Shown: in pieces, positions 1 to 6,854 of the stretch
How positions within the stretch are numbered: position 1 is the stretch's first letter
How the letters are laid out: every line of letters starts with the position of its first letter
NCBI GenBank assembly: GCA_031268615.1
Contig: JAIRWZ010000042.1
Location: forward strand, 1 to 10,920
Reading direction: 5' to 3'
DNA length: 10,920 nucleotides
Origin: Actinomycetes bacterium
GTDB taxonomy: Bacteria > Actinomycetota > Coriobacteriia > WRKU01 > WQUG01
The notes under the pieces: model-generated
Databases searched by the model: none
Told to the model about the DNA's origin: nothing
Seen by the model: the letters and a program-made list of their open reading frames with translations, nothing else
Made by a program: the position numbers and the translations under genes

Positions 1-3000
1 TGCTTTCCGGCGACCGGGTGGTTGTGGAGGCGCTCTGGCGTGCTTTTTATGGATATAACACTTTCAATACTATCCGTATAGCGTGTAGGTTTATCGGCTC
101 AATTGTCGTTCAGCGGGGACCGGATGATATTCAGACGCTTGCCTCATGGAGCAGTACTCTCTATCAAGGACTTCGGAATGGATCCGGAGGGAATAACAAC
201 CTGGCCTACTATTATGACTTCAATCCGCCAGAGATTAACGTTCAGTCAATTACGACGCCTCCGACAATTATCTATGACACGACGACGAAGATAACGCCAC
301 CCTCTATTCTGGGTTCAGAGATTGTTCGCTACACAAATGAAAGCATTAATTCCGGGGAAAACACCGCCATTGTGGCTGGCGGCAATCTGGCCGCAACGGC
401 GGCAGGTTACCTTATTGAGGGCATCAGTGGTCGCCAGGGAGTTACTAACACGGCATTTACCGCGACAACTACCGGGGGAGTTGGATGGGTTTCGCACGTA
501 AGCGGACACACCCACACCAACCCACTTATACCCTGTTGGCATCAGCCCAATGACGGGACCCGCTACACCGGCATTGGTGTCAGTACTCATGAATATATAG
601 CGACTGACAGCTGGCCTTATAAGATAGACGGAAGCGGGACTCAGGTAGCAAACGCCGCCGACCAGACAACAAACTTGACAGCGGCTTCTGTGTCGGGGGC
701 GGTAACCACAGAAGCTGGCGCGGGGGTATTTACGCGTCGCATCGTCGTGAAGACAAAGGCAGCACCGCTCCTAAAGATTACTTATGACGAAGCAGGTCTA
801 GTGCCCTACTATGTACTTAACTCTGACGGGACCTATCAGATTTTTGACAATGATGACATGAATCTGACGGTGAAAGGTGACGTTGCTTTAGGGTCAGCCG
901 GCCTCCTGCCTAGTGGCACTGACGTGACTTTAGGCGCGCTACAAGCGCTTCGCTGGACCAATAAGCATCTCTATTTGTGGGTGTGGTCAGCCTACAAGGG
1001 ACAGTACTCTAACGTGGCCTTCAATGAGCTCTCCCAAGCTTTAGGTACAGCTGTCGTTGATACCGTGGCTAACCCCTCGCTTAATCCGACAACGGTTGCG
1101 GTGAAAGTAAAAGTAAGCAGCGAGACCAAAAATGCCGGCAACAGCTATTTCGGCCGACTGTATGCCACCTCGCTGCTCACTGACTTGTTATCCGGGAGCG
1201 GGGCGGTAAACCTCTGGATTGACAAGACCGATCCGGTGCCAGCGGTAAGCACGACAGACGGTGGCCTCACTTTTAGTGATACCTCACACGATGATCAAAA
1301 TGTGACAGGGAATTCAGGCATTCATCATACCCGGATGGTGATTGTGCCTGCCGGCAGCTCTCGGGCATCTGTTGAGGCCTTGCCCGATTCTGACTGGCTC
1401 TCGGTGGATGCTGCCACCATTCGCCTGACGGCCGAGGGCAGCTTTCGTCCCACTGGCGCCTGGGACGTGTGGGTGCGCACCTGGGATAATGCAAGCAATG
1501 TTTCCCTGGCAAAAGGAATAACTCTCAAACATAATCCACCTCGTGTAGTGCTTAGCCTAGATGCGATCAAAACGCTAAGCGGGGGTGGCAAAACCAACAC
1601 CGATATCAGCGCCGGACAGTTCTCCTTTGAAGCAACGCTTACCTCTGGAGAGGCTACCCATGCTTCGGGACTACCGTCTGCTGCTGTTGTCTGCGGTACT
1701 GGTACAACCACAGGCGCTGCCGTTGACTTCGCTGATGTTGAACTGCTAGCTGCCGGAACCTATGTCTTTGCGGTAAGAGAGACCTCAGCGGGGGGTGCAG
1801 GATACACGACCGATCCTAATACGGTTTTTGTGACAGTGGTGGTGACTGACAACGGGGATGGTACCTTTTCTCACTCAATCACTCGAATAAAAGATGGTCA
1901 GACAGTTCCCACTATCAGCTTTGCCAATACCTATACGCTGCAGGAGATGACCTTTGAGTTTATAAAGACCACACCGGCAACTACCGTGTCTTTGCCTGGC
2001 GCACAGTTCAAGCTGTACCGACTGACCTGTACTGACGAGAGTCACAATCACAGCGCCGATCCAGTAACGCCAGCTCTGATTGCATCTGGCTGTTTTACGG
2101 CGGTCTTGGACGGTCTCTCCGATAAGATATGGACGAGCGCTTCAGACGGCAGCGTCAATTTGGGAACCCTTCTAGAAGGCGAGTATCGTCTGATCGAGAT
2201 ACAGGCGCCCAGTGGCTACCACACGCCAATCGGACAGTGGAGAATAGTGGTGACGCCAAATGCTTCGGGCACGCCCACTTTGAGCATTGTGGCACTTGGC
2301 GTGGTGTTGCCACCTGCCTTTGAGATAGATACGAGTGGGGGAACTCCTACCTATCGCCTGCCCAATCATCCCGCCAATGTCTTCCCGCTTGCCGGAAGCA
2401 CCGCTTCAGCTCTCTTGTTTACTCTACTTGGCGGCGGACTGATTGTATTGGGTGTGGCATATGGCATTGTGTCCGCTACTCGCAAGAAGACCCTTGCGGC
2501 TCTTGGTTTTAGTCGTGCTGCTATAGCGCCAGCGCAAAGGGAGGGAAGCAAGGTTGGGGCAGGAACAGGGAAGTTCGCTAAGTTACTGCTTTTCTTGATG
2601 GCAGTGATGGCGCTACTCTCTTTTCTGCTTTTAGCCATCTCATGGCTTTCTCCCGCAAGCGCCGAGGCCGAAGTGATAGTAGATACCAACCGCCCGGGTT
2701 CGATCACACTATACGCCTACGACTACGAACAGGCAGCCACGCCGCTTCAGGGGGACGTGAGTCAAATCCCGCCCTCCGCCCGCCCGCTTGCAGGCGTTCA
2801 GTTTATGTTGGAGCGCACAGATATCAGTGGCTTTAGCGCGCGCTATGGACAGACGGACAGAGATGGCACTCTTCTCTTCTCTAAGCTAGCGGTTGGTTCT
2901 TGGAAGGTAACTAGAATAGAGAACAAACAGACAGGACTTTCCGAAGCGGTCTTTTTTGTTGACATCCCCACTACGCTACAGCGCGAAGATGAGACAAGTG

Positions 3001-3578
3001 AGCTAATCTATGACGTGCATGTACACGCAAAAGGTGGAGGAGAGGCGCCAGAGAGCCAGACGATGGATACATACGGGGGTGTGCGGGCGCTAAAGGTAGA
3101 TGCGAAAAACCACAAGCAACTTCTTGCCGGCGCGGTCTTTCGGTTGGTGAAGCGGGAGACGAGTTCTTACACAAAAGATTTTCAGGCTAATGGGTATCTC
3201 TCCCTTTCTGGAAAGATAGTGTCAGCGACTTCAGACAAAAAGGGACGGGTCATATTTGAGAGCGTTCCGTATCAAAATACCACTACATCGACAGGATTTT
3301 CTGGAAGGTACTGGTTAGTTGAAATAAAGGCGCCTTCTGGGTATGAAAAAGCGGATGAGCCTCTGGCCATACAAGTAGATGATAATTCTTTCAAAGTTGA
3401 TTTCTATAAATATACCATTCCCAATACGCGGATAGTGCCTGTTCAGTTTGGCAAACAAGGTGATACGACGAAGTTTCTTGTTATTGCAGAGATACTGATA
3501 TTGGCGTTACTGGCAGTAGTGCTAGCGCTTAGGCGGCGGCGAGGACCAGCGCACCTGTCGGTAAACAGGTTGATTTGA
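1..3578 (+). CDS. Fused sortase-type pilus adhesin plus SpaA-like minor pilin in one reading frame (5' end outside window)
   Basis: Surface protein of a sortase-assembled pilus. The frame is open to the window edge and the first possible start (GTG at 18) is followed by no signal peptide, so the true start lies upstream. Residues below count from that GTG. Residues 1 to about 500 are beta-rich and Ig-like, and probably form the adhesin head. Residues 510-640 form an FctA-type isopeptide domain (likely triad K518, E588, N637). Residues 645-785 form a SpaA/CNA-B domain (K650, E727 in an E-box ending APSGY, N783). A sorting signal follows: FPLAG at 789-793, a hydrophobic helix and RKK at 822-824. 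The frame continues through a linker into a signal-peptide-like helix (856-877, cleavage near 882-884) and a second pilin (K1026, E1102, N1136) ending in a membrane helix with an RRRR tail. A normal pilin ends after its sorting signal, so this is a fusion or polyprotein. A base error at the junction is the main alternative. Confidence 0.85.
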   Translation, partial: LSGDRVVVEALWRAFYGYNTFNTIRIACRFIGSIVVQRGPDDIQTLASWSSTLYQGLRNGSGGNNNLAYYYDFNPPEINVQSITTPPTIIYDTTTKITPPSILGSEIVRYTNESINSGENTAIVAGGNLAATAAGYLIEGISGRQGVTNTAFTATTTGGVGWVSHVSGHTHTNPLIPCWHQPNDGTRYTGIGVSTHEYIATDSWPYKIDGSGTQVANAADQTTNLTAASVSGAVTTEAGAGVFTRRIVVKTKAAPLLKITYDEAGLVPYYVLNSDGTYQIFDNDDMNLTVKGDVALGSAGLLPSGTDVTLGALQALRWTNKHLYLWVWSAYKGQYSNVAFNELSQALGTAVVDTVANPSLNPTTVAVKVKVSSETKNAGNSYFGRLYATSLLTDLLSGSGAVNLWIDKTDPVPAVSTTDGGLTFSDTSHDDQNVTGNSGIHHTRMVIVPAGSSRASVEALPDSDWLSVDAATIRLTAEGSFRPTGAWDVWVRTWDNASNVSLAKGITLKHNPPRVVLSLDAIKTLSGGGKTNTDISAGQFSFEATLTSGEATHASGLPSAAVVCGTGTTTGAAVDFADVELLAAGTYVFAVRETSAGGAGYTTDPNTVFVTVVVTDNGDGTFSHSITRIKDGQTVPTISFANTYTLQEMTFEFIKTTPATTVSLPGAQFKLYRLTCTDESHNHSADPVTPALIASGCFTAVLDGLSDKIWTSASDGSVNLGTLLEGEYRLIEIQAPSGYHTPIGQWRIVVTPNASGTPTLSIVALGVVLPPAFEIDTSGGTPTYRLPNHPANVFPLAGSTASALLFTLLGGGLIVLGVAYGIVSATRKKTLAALGFSRAAIAPAQREGSKVGAGTGKFAKLLLFLMAVMALLSFLLLAISWLSPASAEAEVIVDTNRPGSITLYAYDYEQAATPLQGDVSQIPPSARPLAGVQFMLERTDISGFSARYGQTDRDGTLLFSKLAVGSWKVTRIENKQTGLSEAVFFVDIPTTLQREDETSELIYDVHVHAKGGGEAPESQTMDTYGGVRALKVDAKNHKQLLAGAVFRLVKRETSSYTKDFQANGYLSLSGKIVSATSDKKGRVIFESVPYQNTTTSTGFSGRYWLVEIKAPSGYEKADEPLAIQVDDNSFKVDFYKYTIPNTRIVPVQFGKQGDTTKFLVIAEILILALLAVVLALRRRRGPAHLSVNRLI
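2382..2489 (+). other. Internal cell-wall sorting signal, FPLAG type, ending the adhesin half
   Basis: The translated segment is FPLAG, then a run of about 26 mostly hydrophobic residues, then the positive tail RKK. This is the three-part layout of a sortase substrate signal. Thr of LPXTG is replaced by Ala. The backbone pilin downstream ends in the same FPLAG pentapeptide, which argues that it is a functional variant. Here it lies about 360 residues before the stop codon instead of at the protein's end. Confidence 0.75.
2536..2545 (+). promoter_or_regulatory. Relict or cryptic Shine-Dalgarno at the junction of the two fused pilins
   Basis: The purine run aaagggaggg resembles the ribosome-binding site of the backbone pilin (aaaggagga at 3671-3679). 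Seven bases after it, at 2553, lies an in-frame GTT where a GTG or ATG would begin an ideal signal peptide with N-region GAGTGKFAK. It looks like the former start region of a separate second pilin gene. Whether ribosomes still initiate here is unknown. The nearest in-frame ATG codons are at 2598 and 2607, inside the hydrophobic core. Confidence 0.45.
2553..3578 (+). other. Second pilin module within the fused frame: signal peptide, SpaA-like minor pilin, membrane anchor
   Basis: Taken alone this segment is a complete exported pilin of about 340 residues. It has a basic N-region ending KFAK, a hydrophobic core from 2583, and an ASA/AEA-like signal-peptidase site near 2661-2669. A GramPos_pilinD1-like domain opens IVDTNRPGSIT, matching VVDPTRRGSIT of the backbone pilin. 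A CNA-B domain with K1026, E1102 (YWLVEIKAPSGY) and N1136 follows, then a C-terminal helix with RRRR. Differences from the backbone pilin are visible. The YPK motif is replaced by HAK (1003-1005), the FHKY lysine of the first domain becomes YAY, the middle D2 domain is missing, and no LPXTG-like pentapeptide precedes the last helix. A membrane-held base pilin or accessory pilin is the likeliest role. Confidence 0.7.
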
Positions 3579-3640
3579 GAGGTGGGGGCGAGGACATGGA
3601 TGTGAAGTGAAGTATTAAGACAAGAGCAAGTAAGTAAAGA

Positions 3641-3663
3641 GATAAGAAGAGATAAGAAGAGAT
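3641..3663 (+). repeat. 10-nt tandem repeat in the backbone-pilin leader
   Basis: Two exact copies of gataagaaga plus a partial third (gat) lie in a purine-rich leader just upstream of the ribosome-binding site. The rest of the 105-nt gap between the pilin genes shows no clear promoter or terminator. A weak 6-bp hairpin (acctgt/acaggt, 3553-3570) overlaps the end of the preceding gene. Co-transcription of the two pilin genes is likely. Confidence 0.7.
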
Positions 3664-3670
3664 TTAAGCA

Positions 3671-3679
3671 AAAGGAGGA
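3671..3679 (+). promoter_or_regulatory. Strong ribosome-binding site of the backbone pilin
   Basis: The sequence aaaggagga is close to a consensus Shine-Dalgarno and stands 4-5 bases before the ATG at 3684, fixing that start. Its strength fits a major structural subunit made in excess over the upstream adhesin. Confidence 0.85.
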
Positions 3680-3683
3680 TGAC

Positions 3684-5195
3684 ATGAAGACACGGATTGC
3701 AAGAACAATGGCGATTGTACTGGCGCTTGCGCTAGCGCTGGGAGCAGCGGCAACGCTTGCCAGTGCTGCTGACGACTCGGTAGTTGATCCCACAAGACGA
3801 GGTTCAATCACCTTTCACAAGTATCTGGTAGACACACGCGCTCAAAACAGTGAAGAGCAACAGGAGGGAGAGGCGCCACCGACACCGCCGTCTGGAGGGA
3901 CGCCACTGGCTGGCATTGAGTTTGTAGTAACTCCGCTTACTGAAAATGTGGCAGGAACATTTACTTACAACAACGTCAACTACATCAAAGGAACACCTCT
4001 TGCAGTTATTCAGACCAATGCTTCAGGCATCTCGGTGTACAGCAATCTGCCAGTGGGCTCCTATCTTGTTCATGAAAACGCTGACGCTCGCGTGAGTAGC
4101 TCGGTTGCTGACTTTGTCGTTTCAATTCCAACCACCTACAAAAACAGCTCGACTGGGGAGAGCTACCTGGAATACGACATTGACGTCTACCCAAAAAATG
4201 AGAGTCTAAGCATTGACAAAGAGGTTGAAACTTCCCCGGGCAGCTCCAGCCCACAAGCGCCCGTTGCGGTGGGAGACATGGTGCACTGGATTATCACGTC
4301 AACTATCCCCGGCGACATTAACGAGACCGGAGTTGACTATTCAGTTATTGACACCATGACTACCGGTCTCGGCTACGCCGGATCGCTCACCGCTACAGCC
4401 ACCGGTGTCGCAAAGACTGACCTGCTCTTAGCTGCCGGAACTGACTACACCCTGACAGCGCCTTCTGTAGGTTTTGATGGGGGAGTTTGGAAACTTACCT
4501 TGACCAGTGTAGGCAGAGCAAAGGTAGAAGGATACCAATTGCTAAGTGTGCGTTTTGCTACCACTATTTTGCCTACGGCAGCCTCTGGGCAATACATCAA
4601 CAACCATGCGGGGCTAGAGTATACGAATGAGTTTGGCGAAGACATTACTCGTGATACCCCCGGTGACCCAGATACCCCAAACCCCGATGACCCCTATGTG
4701 TACTTCGGAGGCATACATATCCATAAGACTGATTCGCTCACTGATGCAGACCTGTCCGGCGCACAGTTCAGCCTGGTTTTGAAAACTTCCGCCAACTATC
4801 AAAATGACTATTCAACAAACGGCTATTTCACCTTTGTCAATGAGAGCAATGCTTCAGCAACAACGGTGACGACAAAGGCAGACGGCTCGGCTCTAATTAA
4901 AGGTCTGCCGGTGGGAAATACCGCATCGGGAGACACGACCGCCACCGCGCATCGCGAATACTGGCTGGTTGAAGTTAACGCACCGAGTGGCTACCGCTTG
5001 CTGGGAGCGCCAAAAATCGTTGATGTATATTTTGACACGGTAGACATTCCGCTTGACGTGCCCAACGTCGAGGGATTTGAGTTTCCCCTGGCTGGTGGCA
5101 AGGGTATACTCTACTTCATCGTTGCCGGTGTGGTTGTGCTTGGCCTTGCCGGTGTACTGATAGTGTCTAAGAAGAAGACGGTGCGGCAGGCGTAA
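3684..5195 (+). CDS. SpaA/SpaH-like backbone pilin, sortase-anchored
   Basis: Major shaft subunit of a sortase-assembled pilus, exported by Sec, cross-linked by a pilin sortase and attached to the wall. The 503 residues divide cleanly. A signal peptide covers 1-28 (cleavage after ASA). D1 runs from about 33 to 172, with K46 in FHKY and the pilin motif YPK at 169-171, whose Lys is the expected polymerisation nucleophile. D2, of the fimbrial isopeptide-formation family, runs from about 175 to 325, with candidate residues K179 and N315. D3, a SpaA/CNA-B domain, runs from about 343 to 463, with K348, E430 (YWLVEVNAPSGY) and N461. The sorting signal is FPLAG at 467-471, a hydrophobic helix and KKK. 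The start has a strong ribosome-binding site. The gene lies 105 nt after the fused adhesin/minor pilin and probably shares its transcript. Its first and last domains are paralogous to the second half of that protein. The Ala in the sorting pentapeptide is unusual. Confidence 0.92.
   Translation: MKTRIARTMAIVLALALALGAAATLASAADDSVVDPTRRGSITFHKYLVDTRAQNSEEQQEGEAPPTPPSGGTPLAGIEFVVTPLTENVAGTFTYNNVNYIKGTPLAVIQTNASGISVYSNLPVGSYLVHENADARVSSSVADFVVSIPTTYKNSSTGESYLEYDIDVYPKNESLSIDKEVETSPGSSSPQAPVAVGDMVHWIITSTIPGDINETGVDYSVIDTMTTGLGYAGSLTATATGVAKTDLLLAAGTDYTLTAPSVGFDGGVWKLTLTSVGRAKVEGYQLLSVRFATTILPTAASGQYINNHAGLEYTNEFGEDITRDTPGDPDTPNPDDPYVYFGGIHIHKTDSLTDADLSGAQFSLVLKTSANYQNDYSTNGYFTFVNESNASATTVTTKADGSALIKGLPVGNTASGDTTATAHREYWLVEVNAPSGYRLLGAPKIVDVYFDTVDIPLDVPNVEGFEFPLAGGKGILYFIVAGVVVLGLAGVLIVSKKKTVRQA
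5082..5192 (+). other. C-terminal cell-wall sorting signal, FPLAG type
   Basis: FPLAG is followed by GKG, about 20 hydrophobic residues, and the basic tail KKKTVRQA at the extreme C-terminus. The pentapeptide is identical to that inside the fused upstream protein, with Ala at the position normally Thr. Both proteins would need a sortase that accepts this variant; none is encoded in the window. Confidence 0.8.
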
Positions 5196-5246
5196 AGCGG
5201 GCCGCACTCTATAAGGAGAGGATGCGGTAATCTCTTCGTGTGCGAT

Positions 5247-5293
5247 GGGTGCGGATTCTGTGTCAGGTTAGGTATAGCGCAGAATTCGCATCC
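5247..5293 (+). terminator. Long RNA hairpin after the pilin genes; possible terminator or attenuator
   Basis: Bases 5247-5263 can pair with 5277-5293 over 17 positions if G-U pairs are allowed, with a 13-nt loop. The pairing is seen directly. It begins about 50 nt after the pilin stop codon, where an operon terminator would be expected, but the bases that follow (ttgattcctg) are a poor U-tract. The right arm can instead pair with aggatgcg at 5219-5226, so two exclusive folds exist. Confidence 0.4.
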
Positions 5294-5346
5294 TTGATTC
5301 CTGATGGCATAAAGCAGACAGAGAACGGAACATAATGCTGCGGTAT

Positions 5347-5373
5347 GGACCCCCGGTCAAGCCGGGGGCAGGC
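5347..5373. repeat. Palindromic repeat, copy A (CCCCCGG/CCGGGGG hairpin)
   Basis: A 7-bp perfect stem, cccccgg (5350-5356) with ccggggg (5362-5368), encloses a 5-nt loop. The 27-nt unit recurs in inverted orientation at 7680-7707 with a single extra T, so this is a dispersed repeat and not a one-off hairpin. It lies in the 268-nt gap between the pilin and oxidoreductase genes and could also act as a transcription stop, though no T-run follows on either strand. Confidence 0.8.
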
Positions 5374-5392
5374 TCAGTACTCACTTGTGATT

Positions 5393-5424
5393 TTGCTCCA
5401 CGGTTAGGGGAGTTGCGGTACAAT
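5393..5424 (+). promoter_or_regulatory. Weak promoter candidate for the oxidoreductase operon
   Basis: A good -10-like hexamer, tacaat (5419-5424), lies 40 nt before the ferredoxin ATG. The best upstream partner is ttgctc (5393-5398), with a 20-nt spacer that is longer than ideal. It is listed because some promoter is expected here, between the palindrome and the first gene. Confidence 0.3.
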
Positions 5425-5463
5425 AACCGACTACAGAAAAGTCACGAGGAGTATGAAACCGAC

Positions 5464-5673
5464 ATGTCGCATATAGTGATTGACGAGAACTATTGCAAGG
5501 GTTGCGCGCTCTGCGTCGAGGTCTGCCCGCGCCACTGCATGGAAATGGACGCGTCGCGTCTGACCGCGAAAGGCTACCACCCGGCGCGCCTGTGCGATGC
5601 TGACGCGTGTACGGCCTGCGCGATATGCTCGACGATGTGCCCCGACGTGGCCATCACGGTCATCAAGGATTGA
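5464..5673 (+). CDS. 2-oxoacid:ferredoxin oxidoreductase delta subunit, 2x[4Fe-4S] ferredoxin type
   Basis: Small iron-sulfur subunit that passes electrons from the oxidoreductase catalytic core to external ferredoxin in the cytoplasm. The 69-residue product has two classic clusters of cysteines: C11, C14, C17, C21-Pro and C49, C52, C55, C59-Pro, the pattern of two [4Fe-4S] centres. The ATG at 5464 is chosen because the family begins just before the first cysteine motif. The same frame is open back to an ATG at 5335, but that extension would translate the palindromic repeat and a promoter-like stretch, so it is unlikely. A gaggag sequence 12 nt upstream is a slightly distant ribosome-binding site. 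It is first in the operon, 77 nt before the alpha subunit. A free-standing ferredoxin is possible, but the gene order argues for a dedicated subunit. Confidence 0.9.
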   Translation: MSHIVIDENYCKGCALCVEVCPRHCMEMDASRLTAKGYHPARLCDADACTACAICSTMCPDVAITVIKD

Positions 5674-5690
5674 GGCGCGCGCGATGACGG

Positions 5691-5738
5691 GAACGAATAT
5701 CAGAACGAGTGCGGGGACGAGTACGAGGACGAAGAGAA
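5691..5738 (+). repeat. 12-nt imperfect tandem repeat between delta and alpha genes
   Basis: Four consecutive 12-nt units share the core GRACGAR: gaacgaatatca, gaacgagtgcgg, ggacgagtacga and ggacgaagagaa. They fill most of the 77-nt gap and supply the purine-rich region before the alpha-subunit start. A 24-codon frame (ATG 5684, TGA 5756-5758) reads through them and overlaps the alpha ATG. There is no independent sign that it is translated. Confidence 0.6.
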
Positions 5739-5750
5739 GTGAGTGCGTCC

Positions 5751-6854
5751 ATGACTGAAACGCTACGGCGGCCTGAAAAGGTGTTGATGAAAGGGAACGA
5801 GGCGCTGGCTGAAGCCGCGCTGCGCGCCGGTTGTCGCTGCTTTTTTGGCTACCCCATCACACCGCAGACCGAGGTCGCGGCTTACATGGCCAAACGTATG
5901 CCCAAAGTGGGCGGAGTGTATCTGCAGGCCGAGAGTGAAATTGCGGCCATCAACATGATATATGGCGCGTCTGCCGCTGGCGCGCGGGTGTTGACCTCGT
6001 CGTCGTCGCCCGGCATTTCCCTAAAGTCGGAGGGCATTTCCTATCTGGCGGGTGCGGATTTGCCAGCTGTCATTATCAACGTGCAGCGTGGCGGTCCGGG
6101 TCTGGGTGGTATTCAACCTTCGCAGGCTGACTATTGGCAGGCGACGCGCGCGATGGGGCACGGCGATTTTCAGGTGATTGTGTTTGCGCCGTCCACCGTG
6201 CAGGAGATGTGCGATTTGGTGCGCGATGCCTTTGAGGTGTCTGACAAGTATCGCGTTCCGACGATGATTTTGGCCGACGGTTTGCTGGGGCAAATGATGG
6301 AGCCAATCGTATTGCCAGAGGCTTTGGATGAGGACGACCTACCGGAAAAGCCTTGGGCCTTGACCGGAACGGGAGGTGTGCGTGCGCCCCATGTTGCGAA
6401 TTCGCTGTGTCTGGTGGCCGAGGATTTGGAGCGTATCAATCGGGCACGGTTCGCGCGCTATGAAGATATCAAACGCGACGAGGCGCGGGCTGAACAGTAC
6501 CGGTGCGACGACGCAGAACTAGTGGTCGTGGCCTTTGGCGCCTGTGCCCGTGTGGTGAAATCTGCCGTAGATGCGGCGCGCGAGGCCGGGATTGCGGCGG
6601 GATTGCTGCGACCGGTGACGCTGTGGCCCTGGCCGGGCGCGGCGATTGAGGGTTTGCTTGACGGCGGCGGTGTCGTTCGGCGGTTCCTGACGGTTGAAAT
6701 GTCGATGGGACAGATGGTCGATGACGTGCGTCTGACAGTGAACGGTCGCCTTCCGGTGGACTTTTTCGGTCGTTCCGGGGGCATTGTCCCCACCCCCGCC
6801 GAGGTGTTGGAACAGATAGAGGAATTGGCCGTGACGGGAGGTGATGCCGCATGA
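5751..6854 (+). CDS. 2-oxoacid:ferredoxin oxidoreductase alpha subunit (VorB/KorA-like)
   Basis: Alpha subunit of the cytoplasmic enzyme that converts a 2-oxoacid, CoA and oxidised ferredoxin to acyl-CoA, CO2 and reduced ferredoxin, or the reverse. From the ATG at 5751 the product has 367 residues, normal for the family. The N-terminal pyruvate:ferredoxin oxidoreductase domain shows KGNEALAEAALRAG, GYPITPQTE (33-41), SSSSPGISLKSEG and RGGPGLGG (113-120). A domain II-like region follows, with VVVAFGACARVV and the conserved EMSMGQMV stretch near the C-terminus. Longer starts (GTG 5709 and 5739) would translate the 12-nt repeats and are not favoured; a weak agaag ribosome-binding site precedes 5751. 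The stop overlaps the beta ATG by 4 nt (ATGA), implying coupled translation. Delta-alpha-beta-gamma order resembles branched-chain or 2-oxoglutarate type enzymes. The substrate cannot be assigned from the sequence. Confidence 0.92.
   Translation: MTETLRRPEKVLMKGNEALAEAALRAGCRCFFGYPITPQTEVAAYMAKRMPKVGGVYLQAESEIAAINMIYGASAAGARVLTSSSSPGISLKSEGISYLAGADLPAVIINVQRGGPGLGGIQPSQADYWQATRAMGHGDFQVIVFAPSTVQEMCDLVRDAFEVSDKYRVPTMILADGLLGQMMEPIVLPEALDEDDLPEKPWALTGTGGVRAPHVANSLCLVAEDLERINRARFARYEDIKRDEARAEQYRCDDAELVVVAFGACARVVKSAVDAAREAGIAAGLLRPVTLWPWPGAAIEGLLDGGGVVRRFLTVEMSMGQMVDDVRLTVNGRLPVDFFGRSGGIVPTPAEVLEQIEELAVTGGDAA

Noticed and set aside
18..20. GTG as the start of the first protein
   Set aside because: The frame is open to the window edge, no ribosome-binding site precedes it, and no signal peptide follows although the protein is clearly exported. 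The gene is truncated by the window.
5335..5463. N-terminal extension of the ferredoxin subunit from ATG 5335
   Set aside because: It would translate the intergenic palindrome and a promoter-like stretch. The family starts immediately before the first cysteine motif, as with ATG 5464.
5709..5750. Longer alpha subunit from GTG 5709 or 5739
   Set aside because: The added residues are encoded by the 12-nt repeats and do not resemble the family, which begins near the KVLMKGNEA motif after ATG 5751.
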